NCBI RefSeq assembly: GCF_000315915.1
Contig: NC_020185.1
Location: 2,232,001-2,296,000, forward strand
DNA: 64,000 nucleotides
Source of the DNA: Henningerozyma blattae CBS 6284
Lineage: Eukaryota > Ascomycota > Saccharomycetes > Saccharomycetales > Saccharomycetaceae
Direction of reading: 5' to 3'
Both the position numbers and the translations under genes were made by a program. Below the pieces are notes generated by a model that searched no databases, was not told where the DNA came from, and saw nothing but the letters and a program-made list of their open reading frames with translations. Positions 1 through 9,996 of this stretch are shown in pieces. Every line of letters begins with the position of its first letter. The first letter of the stretch is position 1.

Positions 1-699
1 AGTTGGATCACCGAAATGTTTGTCAGCAGCCAAAGATTCACCAGTTATAGCAGATTGATCGATTTGAATGAAACAATCTTCAGTAACGATTCTACCATCA
101 GCAGAAATAATAACACCATCTTCTAATTGTAAGATATCACCTGGGACGACTTCGTTAGCTGGGATTTCAACTAAGTTACCATCTCTAACAACAGTGGAAG
201 AATTAGCCAAGGTCTTCTTCAATTCATCGACAATTGAACCAGCTTGGAATTCTTGAACGAAACCAACAACAGCGTTTAACATTAACAAACCACAAATAAC
301 ACCGAAATCGACCCAATCGGAAAGACCAGCAGCTAAGATAGCAGCAGCTTCCATAACGAATTGAATTGGACCAATGAAGAACATTAAGAATTTAACGAAT
401 GGGTTTTCAATATCTTCAGACATTTGATTCAAACCGTACTTCTTTCTTCTTCTAGCGACTTCGTCAGACGTTAAACCAACAGATGGGTCAGTTTGTAACA
501 TTTCTTCTGGAACGACACGGGCTTCACCAGCAGCAGCTGGACCATCGTCTTCTTCATCATCACCATCCATACCACCGTGGTGGGATTGTAATTCTTCGAT
601 TAAAGCATCGAAATCTTCTTCGTCTTCTTCAGCGTCGGAGAAACTCTCATCGACTGGCTTTGGTGGTTTTTCTTGATCTTGATCTTTAGTACCAGACAT
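1..699 (-). CDS. PMA1: Plasma membrane H+-ATPase, N-terminal 233 codons (partial)
   Basis: P-type ATPase that pumps protons out across the plasma membrane and drives nutrient uptake. The gene runs off the left edge, so only the first 233 codons are present. The ATG at 699-697 begins [12 protein letters not shown], followed by an acidic stretch rich in Asp/Glu that is typical of fungal Pma1. About residues 105-165 form the first hydrophobic hairpin (TM1/TM2, containing [12 protein letters not shown]). The start of the actuator domain follows, with the P-type motif ITGES close to the window edge. Codons are strongly biased to the highly expressed yeast set (TCT, GTT, GAA). The next gene rightwards, COG7, has the same strand, as in S. 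cerevisiae VII-left. The family normally has about 918 residues, so roughly three quarters lies outside. PMA1 is favoured over a PMA2-type paralogue because of the neighbouring COG7 and RPN14. Confidence 0.97.
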   Translation of the reverse strand, partial: MSGTKDQDQEKPPKPVDESFSDAEEDEEDFDALIEELQSHHGGMDGDDEEDDGPAAAGEARVVPEEMLQTDPSVGLTSDEVARRRKKYGLNQMSEDIENPFVKFLMFFIGPIQFVMEAAAILAAGLSDWVDFGVICGLLMLNAVVGFVQEFQAGSIVDELKKTLANSSTVVRDGNLVEIPANEVVPGDILQLEDGVIISADGRIVTEDCFIQIDQSAITGESLAADKHFGDPT

Positions 700-1202
700 C
701 CTTGATGTATTTAAGTATATGTGATACTAATTTATATTAAAGTTGATTTGGTATAATGTATTATTTATTATATTATAAAAAAAGAAAATAAGAGTAATAC
801 GAATAAACAGCACAAGAGCAGATATTTTGATTTAAATATCAATTGACTTATATAGTTTTGAAAGAACAATTGAAAGGATGATCGTGTACCTTTTCTTGTA
901 CCTCTAAAATGTACCTTATACACACATACACATACACACACATACATACACCTCACTCCGTCCATCTTGAGGAACTATGTGATATGTTGTGTTTTTTTTT
1001 GTGTGTGTGAGTATGTGTGTCGTGTTATGCTGTACTGTACTATCTTGTACTGGCTAGTGGATAAGAATTGTGTACGTTTACACTTTTTTCTGTGCTCTGC
1101 AATGGCATCTATACGGAACTCTGAGTGAAGGCATCTCTGAAATAAAATTTTTTTTTTTAGATTTTATTTTTTTTCAGTTTAGCAAATCTTGTCTTGGATT
1201 TG

Positions 1203-1250
1203 TCTGTATGTATGTATGTATGTATGTATGTATGAATGTATGTTTGTATG
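1203..1250. repeat. TGTA tetranucleotide microsatellite
   Basis: A run of about nine TGTA units, slightly interrupted (TGAA, TGTT), upstream of PMA1. It encodes apparent (C)MYV runs in all frames, which are not a gene. Confidence 0.9.
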
Positions 1251-1524
1251 TTTTGGTATGACCAGAAAGGCAATCCTAAGATAAAGCATTCGAGCATCCA
1301 CTGTGTCGATCCAACACATACGAGGATACTTGAAATGGTAATTTCCACAACACGCGTGGGTCTAGCACCCTAACGCCGCGCGCATTTGCTCGGCCCGGGT
1401 CGGCTCGGAAGAATTGACCGCGGCAATCGGAAGCGGGAACGGACGAGCGGATGTGGTGCGGCCATTGCCTGTTCGGGCTACAGAGCCGTGCGGCTTGTTA
1501 CTATTTCTCCGGAACCAGCCGAAG

Positions 1525-1680
1525 AGGGTTAGGGTTTTGCATTGGTAGGGCTGTAGTGCTGTGAGGGCTAGGTTGGCGGTTAGGGTTGGCACGGGATAAA
1601 GTGGCATTAGGGCTGGCGTCACTAAAAGGGAGTGGGGTAATTGGGTCGTGTTATTATCGATGATTATAATCGCATTAGGG
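1525..1680 (-). promoter_or_regulatory. TTAGGG-motif cluster upstream of PMA1 (Tbf1/Rap1-type candidate)
   Basis: Four TTAGGG hexamers lie on the plus strand at 1529, 1580, 1607 and 1675. The first two have the form TTAGGGTT, and the first is doubled as AGGGTTAGGGTT (1525-1536). Related TAGGGCT and AGGGCTAGG words sit between them. All point the same way, so they read CCCTAA toward PMA1. TTAGGGTT is the established recognition sequence of the yeast general regulatory factor Tbf1. Rap1 binding activates PMA1 in S. cerevisiae, so replacement or supplementation by Tbf1 here is an inference. The cluster is about 830-980 bp upstream of the PMA1 ATG and just beyond the COG7 stop. Confidence 0.5.
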
Positions 1681-1744
1681 GCGTCAGGATATATAGAGGG
1701 TATATAAGTATGTATGTAAGTATGTATATATGGTGATGTTTTTT

Positions 1745-2386
1745 TTATGTGTTTGTTCTGCTCCACGTGTCGTATTCAGCCCTGTATCGATCGAGAAATT
1801 CGTTATATTTGAATTCGAAATTGCCCATATCTTTGAATATTCCCTTTAGTCTCTTGTATTTTTCATAATCTGGTTTAGATTTAATTTGGGTTTGGTTCAA
1901 TTTGTCTTCAAACGTCTCGATACTGATATTACCTAGGTTTTTAGTTTGGAAGATATTTTGGACCTCTTGGAGATTTTCTATCACTTCATTCATACGGCTT
2001 TTAATTAAATCGTATTCTTTGATACCATCGATACCAGTGGTAGCCTCAGCAGGTTCTTGTGCCAGGACATCCAATTTATTAAAATCTTGTTCTATGTTAC
2101 GTACTGAACTGCTCAGACTATTCATGTAGTATTCGATCTTGTTGCTACCTTCATTATTATCATCTTCTTTGCACAACGATTCAATCTTCAATATATTCTC
2201 ATTCAGCTCTCTACTAATTTCTCTATTATACTTGTTCAATTCTCCAATCAATTCATTGATGATTACTTCATTCTTTTCAAAATCTAGCAATTCTTGTTGG
2301 TTCAATAGGATATCAATGTATGCCTGTGGGAGGAAATCCTTATCGAAAAATATGTCAAGTAGACTATGGTCAGGATCAGTTTTCAT
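1745..2386 (-). CDS. COG7: Conserved oligomeric Golgi complex subunit 7
   Basis: Subunit of the lobe B part of the COG tethering complex, which captures retrograde vesicles at the Golgi. The ATG at 2386-2384 gives 213 residues. The N-terminus contains LLDIFFDKDFLPQAYIDILL, which matches the conserved start of yeast Cog7, and a mid-region KIEYYMNSLSSSVRNIE matches a second conserved block. The rest is helical, charged and coiled-coil-like, with no membrane segment. It is shorter than S. cerevisiae Cog7 (about 279 residues), mainly in the linker regions. Order and strand (PMA1, COG7, RPN14, all minus) match S. cerevisiae YGL008C-YGL005C-YGL004C with PMC1 and BRP1 missing between PMA1 and COG7. 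The protein diverges fast, so identity rests on these two blocks plus synteny. Confidence 0.85.
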   Translation of the reverse strand: MKTDPDHSLLDIFFDKDFLPQAYIDILLNQQELLDFEKNEVIINELIGELNKYNREISRELNENILKIESLCKEDDNNEGSNKIEYYMNSLSSSVRNIEQDFNKLDVLAQEPAEATTGIDGIKEYDLIKSRMNEVIENLQEVQNIFQTKNLGNISIETFEDKLNQTQIKSKPDYEKYKRLKGIFKDMGNFEFKYNEFLDRYRAEYDTWSRTNT

Positions 2387-3148
2387 GTTTGTGTTACTTT
2401 ACTGTTGTTGTTTTTTTATTATTTTGTCAAATTGATTTAGTTGAAATATTATTTATTTTTTTTTTTTAACACGGGCAAACTTAGCGCGAAGTGAAATATT
2501 GAACTGAATGAAATGTGTAAATTAAAACAAATATTATTATATAAAAGTGATAAGACAAGGGTACTATTTTATTTTCACCCTTATTTAGTTAATCCTACTT
2601 TGCAAGTTAAACAAGCTCACTTATTGTATTTACACAATCCTACCGTTCTTGTTCGATTGTCGTTCGTCCCTCCTTTGATAAGATTTTTTTTTCTCCCCTC
2701 ATCCGTTTACATTATGTATTTATTTTATTCATATATAATAGCAAACCAAAATAATAGGCATATATCTGTTTTACAAAGAATTATCTTGCAAAAAGAAAAA
2801 AAAATTTTGCACAATTTGTGACACATACACAGGGTATATATTTCTTCAATGCCAGGGTTGCTACAATCTCCAACATTCTAGGGTTAAGGGCGAGAGAAGA
2901 GATTTGATTACGTATAGGGATACACCCACGTTGCTTTTTCTCATCTATTTCAACGTGCCCAATCAGATGTCTAATTAAAGTCATAATGGCCAACAGTTCC
3001 TTCATATCTTAACCATTTTAAGAATAACCAAAAACAAACCAAACTCAAATCTCATGTCTGAAAATAACTTTTCCTTCAAAGCAAATTTTGCAGATTTCAC
3101 AGTTCGGGAATTCTCGGGTCTCATTTAAGTATGCTTGTTTGTTTTTCT

Positions 3149-3186
3149 TGTTTGTTTGTTTGTTTGTTTGTTTGTTTGTTTGTTTT
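3149..3186. repeat. TTTG microsatellite
   Basis: About nine uninterrupted TTTG units in the gene-free region between COG7 and RPN14. Confidence 0.9.
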
Positions 3187-4369
3187 ACTACAAACTGTAA
3201 TCCCTAAAATGGGTAATTAATAGGTATCAAAAGGGAATTTGAAGAAGCTAAGAAATTGGGGGGAAAAAATTTTCAATTGAAAATCTTTCAATCCCAAATG
3301 ACAACCGTATCGATAACGACAACAAAAGAAAAAAAAGAAGAAAAACAAAAATAAACAAGATTAATAGTCGGAAATTCTTTTCGATTAGGTTAATAATGCT
3401 CTAATTGTTAATAATTTTTCTGTCATTTAAAATTTGGTTTCTCGCTGTGCCATGCTGTGTTTGTCATTTGACAAATAAAAATAAAAATAAAAATTTTACG
3501 ATTATTAACTGCCGGGGATATGATAAGCATTCAAGTACAAACTTTGAGGTCTCGGTTCATTGTTTTCGGCTTATTGCTACTTTTTCGATCTTGTATCATT
3601 AATTTTTTTTTTTTTTCTCAGGACTAAATATTCAATATACGAACGTTTTCGGTTAATTATCAATTGCAAAAATATTCTTCTTTTTTTTTTCAACTCCCTT
3701 TCATAATTTAATTGATTACAAATGATTATTGACCAGTACTTTTTTTTTCCTAGGAACGCATCATCATATTAGATTTGTCCTTTTATGTCGTCATCGTGTT
3801 GTAGTATCACTCTTATTATTATTATTTCTCTGTTTCTGTTCAATCCAGTAATTAATTTAAATTGGTACTTGATTACTATGTAACTTTGACCTCTTCTAAA
3901 TAATACGTGCATATTTATTCGTACTTTTACTCATCTCGACAATGATCCGAGCGAATTTCCTTGAAAATTTATTTGTAAAATCCAAAACGTTTTGTTTTGA
4001 AATCATATTTGTTTGAAAAACTCCTCCTCTAACAATTTTAAAGTTCAATAATATGCCCACTTTTTTACAAGATATTTGCGTGGGCATACAAGTTTAAATC
4101 AAAACAAAACTAACCCCTTCGAGCAGTTTGACAAGCTCTATCTTTATACCTGAAGTCAGAATGTATTCTAAATCAGTGATTGAGAATGCTGACACTTTCC
4201 AAGATTTATCAAAGCAATAGCTTGCCATTCATAATTAATTTTCAGGGTATTTTGAACATGTACTTCTTTTTTTCTATTTCTCAATATTTTTTTTAATTCA
4301 AATATCTACAGAGCATGATTTTGACATTACTTAGTTCAACGTCTTTCCTTGTGAATTCAATATTATATG

Positions 4370-4370
4370 C

Positions 4371-4412
<42 letters not shown>
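4370..4412. repeat. Compound (AT)n(GT)n microsatellite
   Basis: About 21 bp of alternating AT directly followed by about 22 bp of alternating GT. Alternating purine-pyrimidine DNA of this kind is slippage-prone. Confidence 0.92.
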
Positions 4413-4413
<1 letters not shown>

Positions 4414-4927
4414 CGTTAAAAGCAAGCTCTAGAATTAACATTTCTGTTTCTTTCTTTCCCCAGATCTCCAAATCTCCAGATGATCCCTGTCCCCAGATAA
4501 ACATCCTAGTCATTACATAACATTGTCTGTAATCATAATCAGTACAGACACTATTAATACTACATTCAGAAGTTACATTCATCAATTCTACTTGGGTAAA
4601 TTACATTTAGAAGTACTTAAAAAGAAAAAGTGGGCTAATCACTTTACCAGCCGACATCTATTTCTTTGCTTAACAACCGGTTCCCTTTTTGTTTGGTCCT
4701 AACCCCTGTTAATCTCGGAGTGTGCGAAATAAGAAACATGGCTTGAATGATAGGAAAATTAGAAAATAGAATCATGTCATTTGGAATTCTCTATATTATT
4801 CATCTGATTTACTTTATTTGCTAAATTAGTTGATCTCTATGCGGTATCTGAATCGTAAAGTTAAACGAACCCAGAATCACCCTCTTATATACTCTTATAT
4901 GCTAATGTTTAACCTCTGGATAAAGTT

Positions 4928-6094
4928 TCAGAGCTGATTATAAATGGTAAACTTATTATATTTACCCACGGTCATCAGTTCCATAGTATTCTTGTTATAC
5001 CATGTGTCATTACATCCTCTATCTTGTTCATCCACCAAATAACGGATCTTATCTACACTTTCGCCAATATTTAACATCGTTGTTGAATCTAAGTCACTTG
5101 TAATTATTCTAGTTTCATCAATCATATTAATCTTCTGTAAATTTTCGCAAATCTTAATACTTTCAATAATTTCACAATCTTTACGTTTATCCCATTTGCA
5201 TAAAATACCATCCTCATACCCAGTTAAAATATAATTGTCATTCAACAATTCTACACCAATACATGAACTCATAAATTCACTATTCAATTGTTTAATCTTA
5301 TTATCTTTAATGGCACGCAAATCATATCCAACAACAACACCACTTTCATAACTACCGTAAATTATCTGATTATTTAATGGATCAACTCTAATGGAAGTGA
5401 CGCCATCATATGGGTTCTCGAATCTATTTATAACTTTTTCGCAAACACCTTTGCTACATTCCCATAATCTTATGGTACCATCATCTGAACATGAAATAAA
5501 GTTTTTACCTCTTTCAATCATATCAAGATCATTAATCCTTTTAGAATGTCCCTTAAAAGTCCTTGGATTGGAACCATCTGTCATAGAAAATATATTTATT
5601 GACATGTCAATAGAACCAGTTAAAAGAACAACGCCACTTGGAAATATTTTACTTTTAGTAATACCAGAAAAATGTGCTTGTGGGATCACTAACGATTCAG
5701 TAAAACTAATTTTATCTTTCGAAGTATTGTCATTGTTTAAGATCTCTATATTCCCTTCACTATCTCCAACAACTATCTTATCATTGGTACCATCAATGGA
5801 AGTGACGTTAATATCTTGGTTTGGATCTTCCTTTAACTGTGCAAATTTAAATTCTTGACCAGTTTGAAATTCATAATTAAAATCATTTATCTTAGTTTCA
5901 AATAAATTGGTTTTACTTTTTTTGAAGCTTATATTGAGGTCGTTTGTCGAGGAATATTCGTTCTCATTCGTCTTTTCAAAATTTATCTCATCAATTGTAT
6001 TACTATCTATGTCAATATTTAAATAAAAGCTTTCACCTTGTTGAATAGACTCATTAAAATCAGGTTGGATGTGTAACGTACTGATGTTTTTCAT
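4928..6094 (-). CDS. RPN14: Proteasome regulatory-particle assembly chaperone, WD40
   Basis: WD40 protein of 388 residues. Rpn14 binds the Rpt6 ATPase and assists assembly of the 19S base, then leaves. The ATG at 6094-6092 begins MKNISTLHIQPDFNES. The first ~85 residues are acidic and variable, followed by WD-type repeats with GH and WD-like dipeptides (FKGHSKRINDLDMI, SCSDDGTIRLWECS at about residues 180-215, and GYEDGILCKWDKR around 295). The length is close to S. cerevisiae Rpn14 (about 417). It shares the minus strand with COG7 and PMA1, as expected from YGL004C. WD40 proteins are hard to assign individually, and the synteny is what decides the name. Confidence 0.85.
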   Translation of the reverse strand: MKNISTLHIQPDFNESIQQGESFYLNIDIDSNTIDEINFEKTNENEYSSTNDLNISFKKSKTNLFETKINDFNYEFQTGQEFKFAQLKEDPNQDINVTSIDGTNDKIVVGDSEGNIEILNNDNTSKDKISFTESLVIPQAHFSGITKSKIFPSGVVLLTGSIDMSINIFSMTDGSNPRTFKGHSKRINDLDMIERGKNFISCSDDGTIRLWECSKGVCEKVINRFENPYDGVTSIRVDPLNNQIIYGSYESGVVVGYDLRAIKDNKIKQLNSEFMSSCIGVELLNDNYILTGYEDGILCKWDKRKDCEIIESIKICENLQKINMIDETRIITSDLDSTTMLNIGESVDKIRYLVDEQDRGCNDTWYNKNTMELMTVGKYNKFTIYNQL

Positions 6095-6296
6095 TACTTG
6101 AAATTAAATTTCTGCAATTGTGTTGTTGTTGTTGTAGTTGTTATTGTTGTTTTTACATAATCCTTTTTTACACTTACATTTCCATTTTCCTAAGTGTTTT
6201 TTCTTCTCAATCTAATATTTTCACTAGATTGAAAAAAAAAATATATATAGATATTCGGAGTTTAAAAAATGGGTTTTAGCAAAGGGACTGAATAAC

Positions 6297-6364
6297 TGGC
6301 CAGCGGTCGGACTATTCAAAATATTTGTGCTCATTGTAAAATAACTTAGTTAAGTGGTTTGTTG
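6297..6364 (+). repeat. Left arm of 68-bp inverted repeat
   Basis: The reverse complement of 7539-7606 matches this segment without gaps, at 54 of 68 positions by my count. Its outer end is CCAGCG-like and its inner end reads TTAAGTGGTTTGTTG. The sequence reads directly into the RNase H fragment, so the first ~19 codons of that open frame come from this repeat and not from POL. Confidence 0.8.
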
Positions 6365-6410
6365 TATAATTGTCGGCTATTGCTCTTATGTTGGTTTCGA
6401 ATTCATCTAT

Positions 6411-7016
6411 AGCATACTATATTATGTGAATGTTTTAGCAAAATATACACTTTATCCATCTAAGAAAGTTAAAAAGCTTGCCAGACAACTGGTTCAATAC
6501 TTATGGGATCACAAGTCCGATAAGTTGCAATGCTCAAAACAAAACTCACATACTATTGAATTAGATGCTTTGACGGATGCATCATTTGCCGCTCAGGAAG
6601 GGTACAAATCTCAAATTGGTCGCTTCTATCTACTTAATGATAAGATTATCACTGATAAATCAACTACAGCTTCACTAAGATGCACATCATTGTCCGAAGC
6701 TGAACTGGTCGCTGTTGCTGAAGCTATTCCAACACTGTTTTGCTTAAAAGAACTGATTAGACAATTATCTGATGATGAAGTCATATGCTCCGTCATTACT
6801 GATTCTAAACCTACAATATCATTGATAACAACTGACGACGATAAAAAATTCCGCAATAGATTTTTTGGATCAAAGGCCATAAGGCTAAGAGACGAAGTCA
6901 AGAATAAAAATCTCCAAGTTTATTACATCCCGACCAAAGACAATATAGCGGATACATTAACCAAGCCAGTATCAACAGTAACTTTTGAAGCATTATCAAA
7001 TAATACTTTTTATTAA
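6411..7016 (+). pseudogene. Ty1/copia POL fragment: RNase H domain only
   Basis: The open frame extends from 6354 to 7016 without an ATG at its start. Similarity to Ty1 POL begins around YVNVLAKYTLYPSKKV (about 6411). It continues through YKSQIGRFYLLNDKII, KSTTASLRCTSLSEAE, TDSKPTIS, KFRNRFFGSKAIRLRDEV and YIPTKDNIADTLTKP, the normal order at the end of Ty1 POL including the RNase H acidic residues. The frame is intact over about 200 codons, so the insertion may be fairly young or was truncated recently. The upstream reverse transcriptase and integrase are gone and cannot be supplied by this copy, so it is scored as a pseudogene. Confidence 0.88.
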
Positions 7017-7387
7017 TGATGTTTGGTTTATAGGCGGTATGTCAGAGCTGTGGCATTTTGTGTCATAAGTCGTTGGTTTGTGTTAATAGCTAATAAAGCA
7101 TGAATTTAGTCGTAATTGTGGCTTTATAGAACAACTAATAACAACTTAATATAATTAATAATCCAACATATATTAAGCATACGTGGCCTTACTACTAAAA
7201 ACACCCAGGTAATAATATTAAGGAGGAATTAGGATGTGATAGATTCCATTTTAATATCAGACCACCAACTCGTTGATGGTGACTCTGTCCATTTTTTGGA
7301 GTATAAATTACCACGAAAATATCCCAAAAGTTTATAACGGTTCATTGTATATCCTGTATATATTATATATTCCCTTTCGAAAGAAGC

Positions 7388-7606
7388 AAGGAGATTTTTT
7401 AAAATAATAATATAATAACTAAGATTTAAACTATGAGCAACAATATTTTGAACAGTTCGACCGCTGGTCAATTATAGATATTCTCTTTCCTAAATAAGTA
7501 AGGAGATTTTTCTGTACTAATTAGACATAAATATTATTCAACAAACCACTTAACAAAGATATTAAATGATGAGCACAAGTATTTCGAGCAATCCAATCGC
7601 TGGTCA
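7388..7606 (+). repeat. Two diverged direct LTR-like repeats, right arm of the inverted repeat included
   Basis: Unit 1 (7388-7470) and unit 2 (7500-7606) both start AAGGAGATTTTT and end GCTGGTCA. Unit 2 carries about 24 extra bases. The second half of unit 2 is the right arm of the 68-bp inverted repeat, and unit 1 is the closer relative of the left arm (both have AATATTTTGAA and CGACCGCTGG). Nested LTR insertions or a rearranged LTR end would explain this. Confidence 0.65.
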
Positions 7607-9996
7607 AAACTCTAATTGGATAATTCATTGTCGTCAAATGGAGTACATCCTGTAACTACTACAGGATATACTAAGAATAAGAGTTATTCTCTAACTTATG
7701 ACCGACAATAATACGAATAAAAAGGATTCTAATATCGTATAAAAAGTTTGAAAAATGTATTCAATTTTGGTATTTGGTTGTTTTTTAGGTTTTTTTGGTG
7801 TAGATTTATATATTGACAATTATTCAAGTAATTTAAAAAAAGTTCTGCCTAATAAAAATAATACACCATAGAAAAATAAAAATAAGCTCCTCCCATTATC
7901 AAACTTCCCAAATTAATCATTTTACAACTTTTGATTTTATTGAACGTAAATTATTACCTACTTTGTGATTTTTTTTTAATATAACCTTCATTTCTCAGTA
8001 TTTTAACAGAATCCCTTTGTATAACCTAATGTAGGTTTATTTATATACGCTATTTAGCTATGGGAGAGCATCTAAAAGAAAAAATCTTGCCACTATATAT
8101 GAATTATTAAAACAAGCCAAGTAATACTATTTACCTCACTGTTATATTTAAATGCTTATTCCAACTACCACTTGTCGTAAAGGGAAAGGATTTTATAAAT
8201 ACTTCAAGAATTTTCGAATAAATGGCATATTTAAAAACAAAGTTAGACAAGTTGTTCCAATTTTTCACTCTAATATCTTTGCATTGTAACATGGCAATGT
8301 ATATTGTTTCTTATGTGCTACTCAAAAGTTTCCCGAAACCGATATTTCTGTCTCTGCCACTAATCCGTCTTTACACGATCGTATGGCGTGCCTAATGATC
8401 GGGTTTGTCGATCGCGGAGGACGGCATTAAGAACTCGAGGAAACTGGACCCTGACAAGAACAAGTGGGAGTAGATGACAGTAAAAGAAGCAGGAATGCTT
8501 GTGCATAGAATATATTTCTGTATATATATTATATATGTACTTATTAATAAGCTAATTTTTTTTTGCACTCAATGTAGGAAGAAAAAAATTACAAAGATTA
8601 ATGTATAGGAATCTATTTATTTAGAGGCTTGCCAAAAAGTTTCTTTTTTGTATTTAATTCAAATACTTATTTAATCAAAGTACATTAGCCCTAAGAGAAT
8701 GTTAAACTAGCATTTGGGCTAAACATAATTGGCTTACCCAGTAATATTAACATAATATGTAATTGGGTATAACTCCTATTTCACCCCGTTTTACATACCT
8801 CGGCTGTTTCTTTTTTTAAAATGGATTTTTCTGGCTGTTAATATTTGGACTGTTTAGAAAACCACGGAAGGGAGAAACAAATACACTACAAACCAGAAAC
8901 TTTATTTTGCCCAATGAGGTAAATTACAATAACCGTCGTTCAAACGTCCTAGTTTCAAAAGAATGGCTGTGAGTAACAAACAAGCAACAAAATAATACTA
9001 TACTCTTTGAATATCCAAAATAGGTGCTAAAAAACTCATTTTGAGGAAAAATATAGTTCGGCTTGAGAAACAACTGATAAACCGATGGAACACAAATTTC
9101 GATTTCCTAATTCGGATTCGTAAAGAAATTTTCTTGGAGCTTATGAAAAATTATATAATGATATGCATATGGTCCTGGAAATAACTGGGAAGCAAGTGGG
9201 ATACATTTCTAAATTTCCTAATTTGGATTAGTATGAAGATTAGATGTGGAGCTTTTTATGAAAAATCATTAGATAATAATGCATTATGGAGTTAGAAACA
9301 ACCAAGAAGCGAATTGGACACAAAAGTAGTATTCCAATTGGGGGGATTTGTGGAGATTTGCTGTGGTCTTTAAAAACATATAGTAATCATACCTGTACGG
9401 TTATGAGCAACAGTTCAGTAACATTATAATAACAAAAAATGTATTTAACCGGAATACTTGTTTTGGTCGATCGTAGCGACGCGAGTGAGAAGAAAAAGGA
9501 GATGCAAAAAAACCAACAACAGGAATTTCGCATTGCATTGCCTAATTAGGAATGACAATTAATCTTCCATATATACCTTCTACGTTTTAGGTAACAATGG
9601 AAACAAACGATAAAGTGATTGCGATTGAAAAGAGTTCTTTACACCTATACAATAAAAAAAAAGTATACTAAAGAAGATAAAAACACTATAACTATATGCT
9701 GAGCACTTATAGGTTATTTAGTATTGCACTAGACAAAAAAAAAAACTAACCAAAAAAAATACAAAATTAAAAGATAAAAAAAACACACAGCTCTCTTGTA
9801 AGCTGGACGAAAAAAAATGGTACACTTACATTATTTTCTTGATCATGCAAGCTTCAGTACAATGACTCAAAATGTCGTATGCTATAGCATAGTCTTAAAT
9901 ATGCGAGTTTCGAAACGGTACACTATGGGGTCTTTTTTTTTAAAAAATCCGTAACACTTAGTTAAGGGTATCGGCGTTCTAATACTGAGGGGTCAA
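7607..9996. other. 2.4 kb gene-free region with decayed repeats
   Basis: This is AT-rich and dense in stop codons in all frames. It holds the 111-117 bp tandem repeats listed separately, and a short GC-richer patch at 8340-8475 that ends in a coding-like tail. No tRNA, centromere element or conserved ORF was recognised. The mixture suggests a landing zone for transposons or a decayed gene. Confidence 0.5.
9066..9404 (+). repeat. Three diverged 111-117 bp tandem repeats
   Basis: Three consecutive units start with (A/G)GAAAYAAC-type words at 9066, 9177 and 9294, and a degraded fourth begins at 9405. The spacings are 111, 117 and 111 bp. Shared internal landmarks are GGAACACAA/GGACACAAA, TTTCCTAATT(C/T)GGATT, GGAGCTT...TATGAAAAAT, and TATGG at the unit end. 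A weaker possible copy lies before 9066. All spacings are multiples of three and the same frame aligns, but each unit contains stop codons. Confidence 0.7.

Larger units (their letters stand above)
700..1744. other. PMA1 upstream region, 1.05 kb without a gene
   Basis: This lies between the PMA1 start and the 3' end of COG7, both on the minus strand, so it should hold the PMA1 promoter. The proximal half (700-1320) is AT-rich with CA/GT-rich runs and a TGTA microsatellite. The distal part (about 1350-1690) is unusually GC-rich and carries TTAGGG-type motifs. The short frames here are low-complexity translations of the repeats. No RNA gene was recognised. Confidence 0.6.
2387..4927. other. 2.5 kb intergenic region between RPN14 and COG7
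   Basis: This is AT-rich DNA between the RPN14 3' end and the COG7 start, so the right-proximal part is RPN14 downstream sequence and the left-proximal part is the COG7 promoter. It holds a TTTG microsatellite, an (AT)n(GT)n tract and a short element at about 2876-2945 with CTAGGGTTAAGGG and ACACCCACG words resembling Tbf1/Rap1 sites. No tRNA or conserved ORF was recognised. A 74-codon minus frame at 2781-3005 has no recognisable similarity. Confidence 0.5.
6297..7606 (+). mobile_element. Decayed Ty1/copia-type retrotransposon remnant
   Basis: The insert holds only the C-terminal RNase H part of a Ty1-type POL (plus strand), followed by a polypurine-like GGCGGTA (7033-7039) and LTR-like sequence beginning TGTCAGAG at 7040. 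In Ty1 the corresponding order is POL end, GGGTGGTA, then the 3' LTR starting TGTTGG. The element is bounded by a 68-bp inverted repeat (6297-6364 against 7539-7606), and one arm is also repeated directly at about 7388-7470. No gag, protease, integrase or reverse transcriptase palm region is present. Both outer borders are inferred from the repeat arms, not from target-site duplications. Confidence 0.75.

Noticed and set aside
1362..1766. 134-codon minus frame overlapping the PMA1 upstream motif cluster and the COG7 end
   Set aside because: Its translation is low-complexity (YIHTYIHT) plus translated TTAGGG repeats; it overlaps COG7 and has no recognisable similarity.
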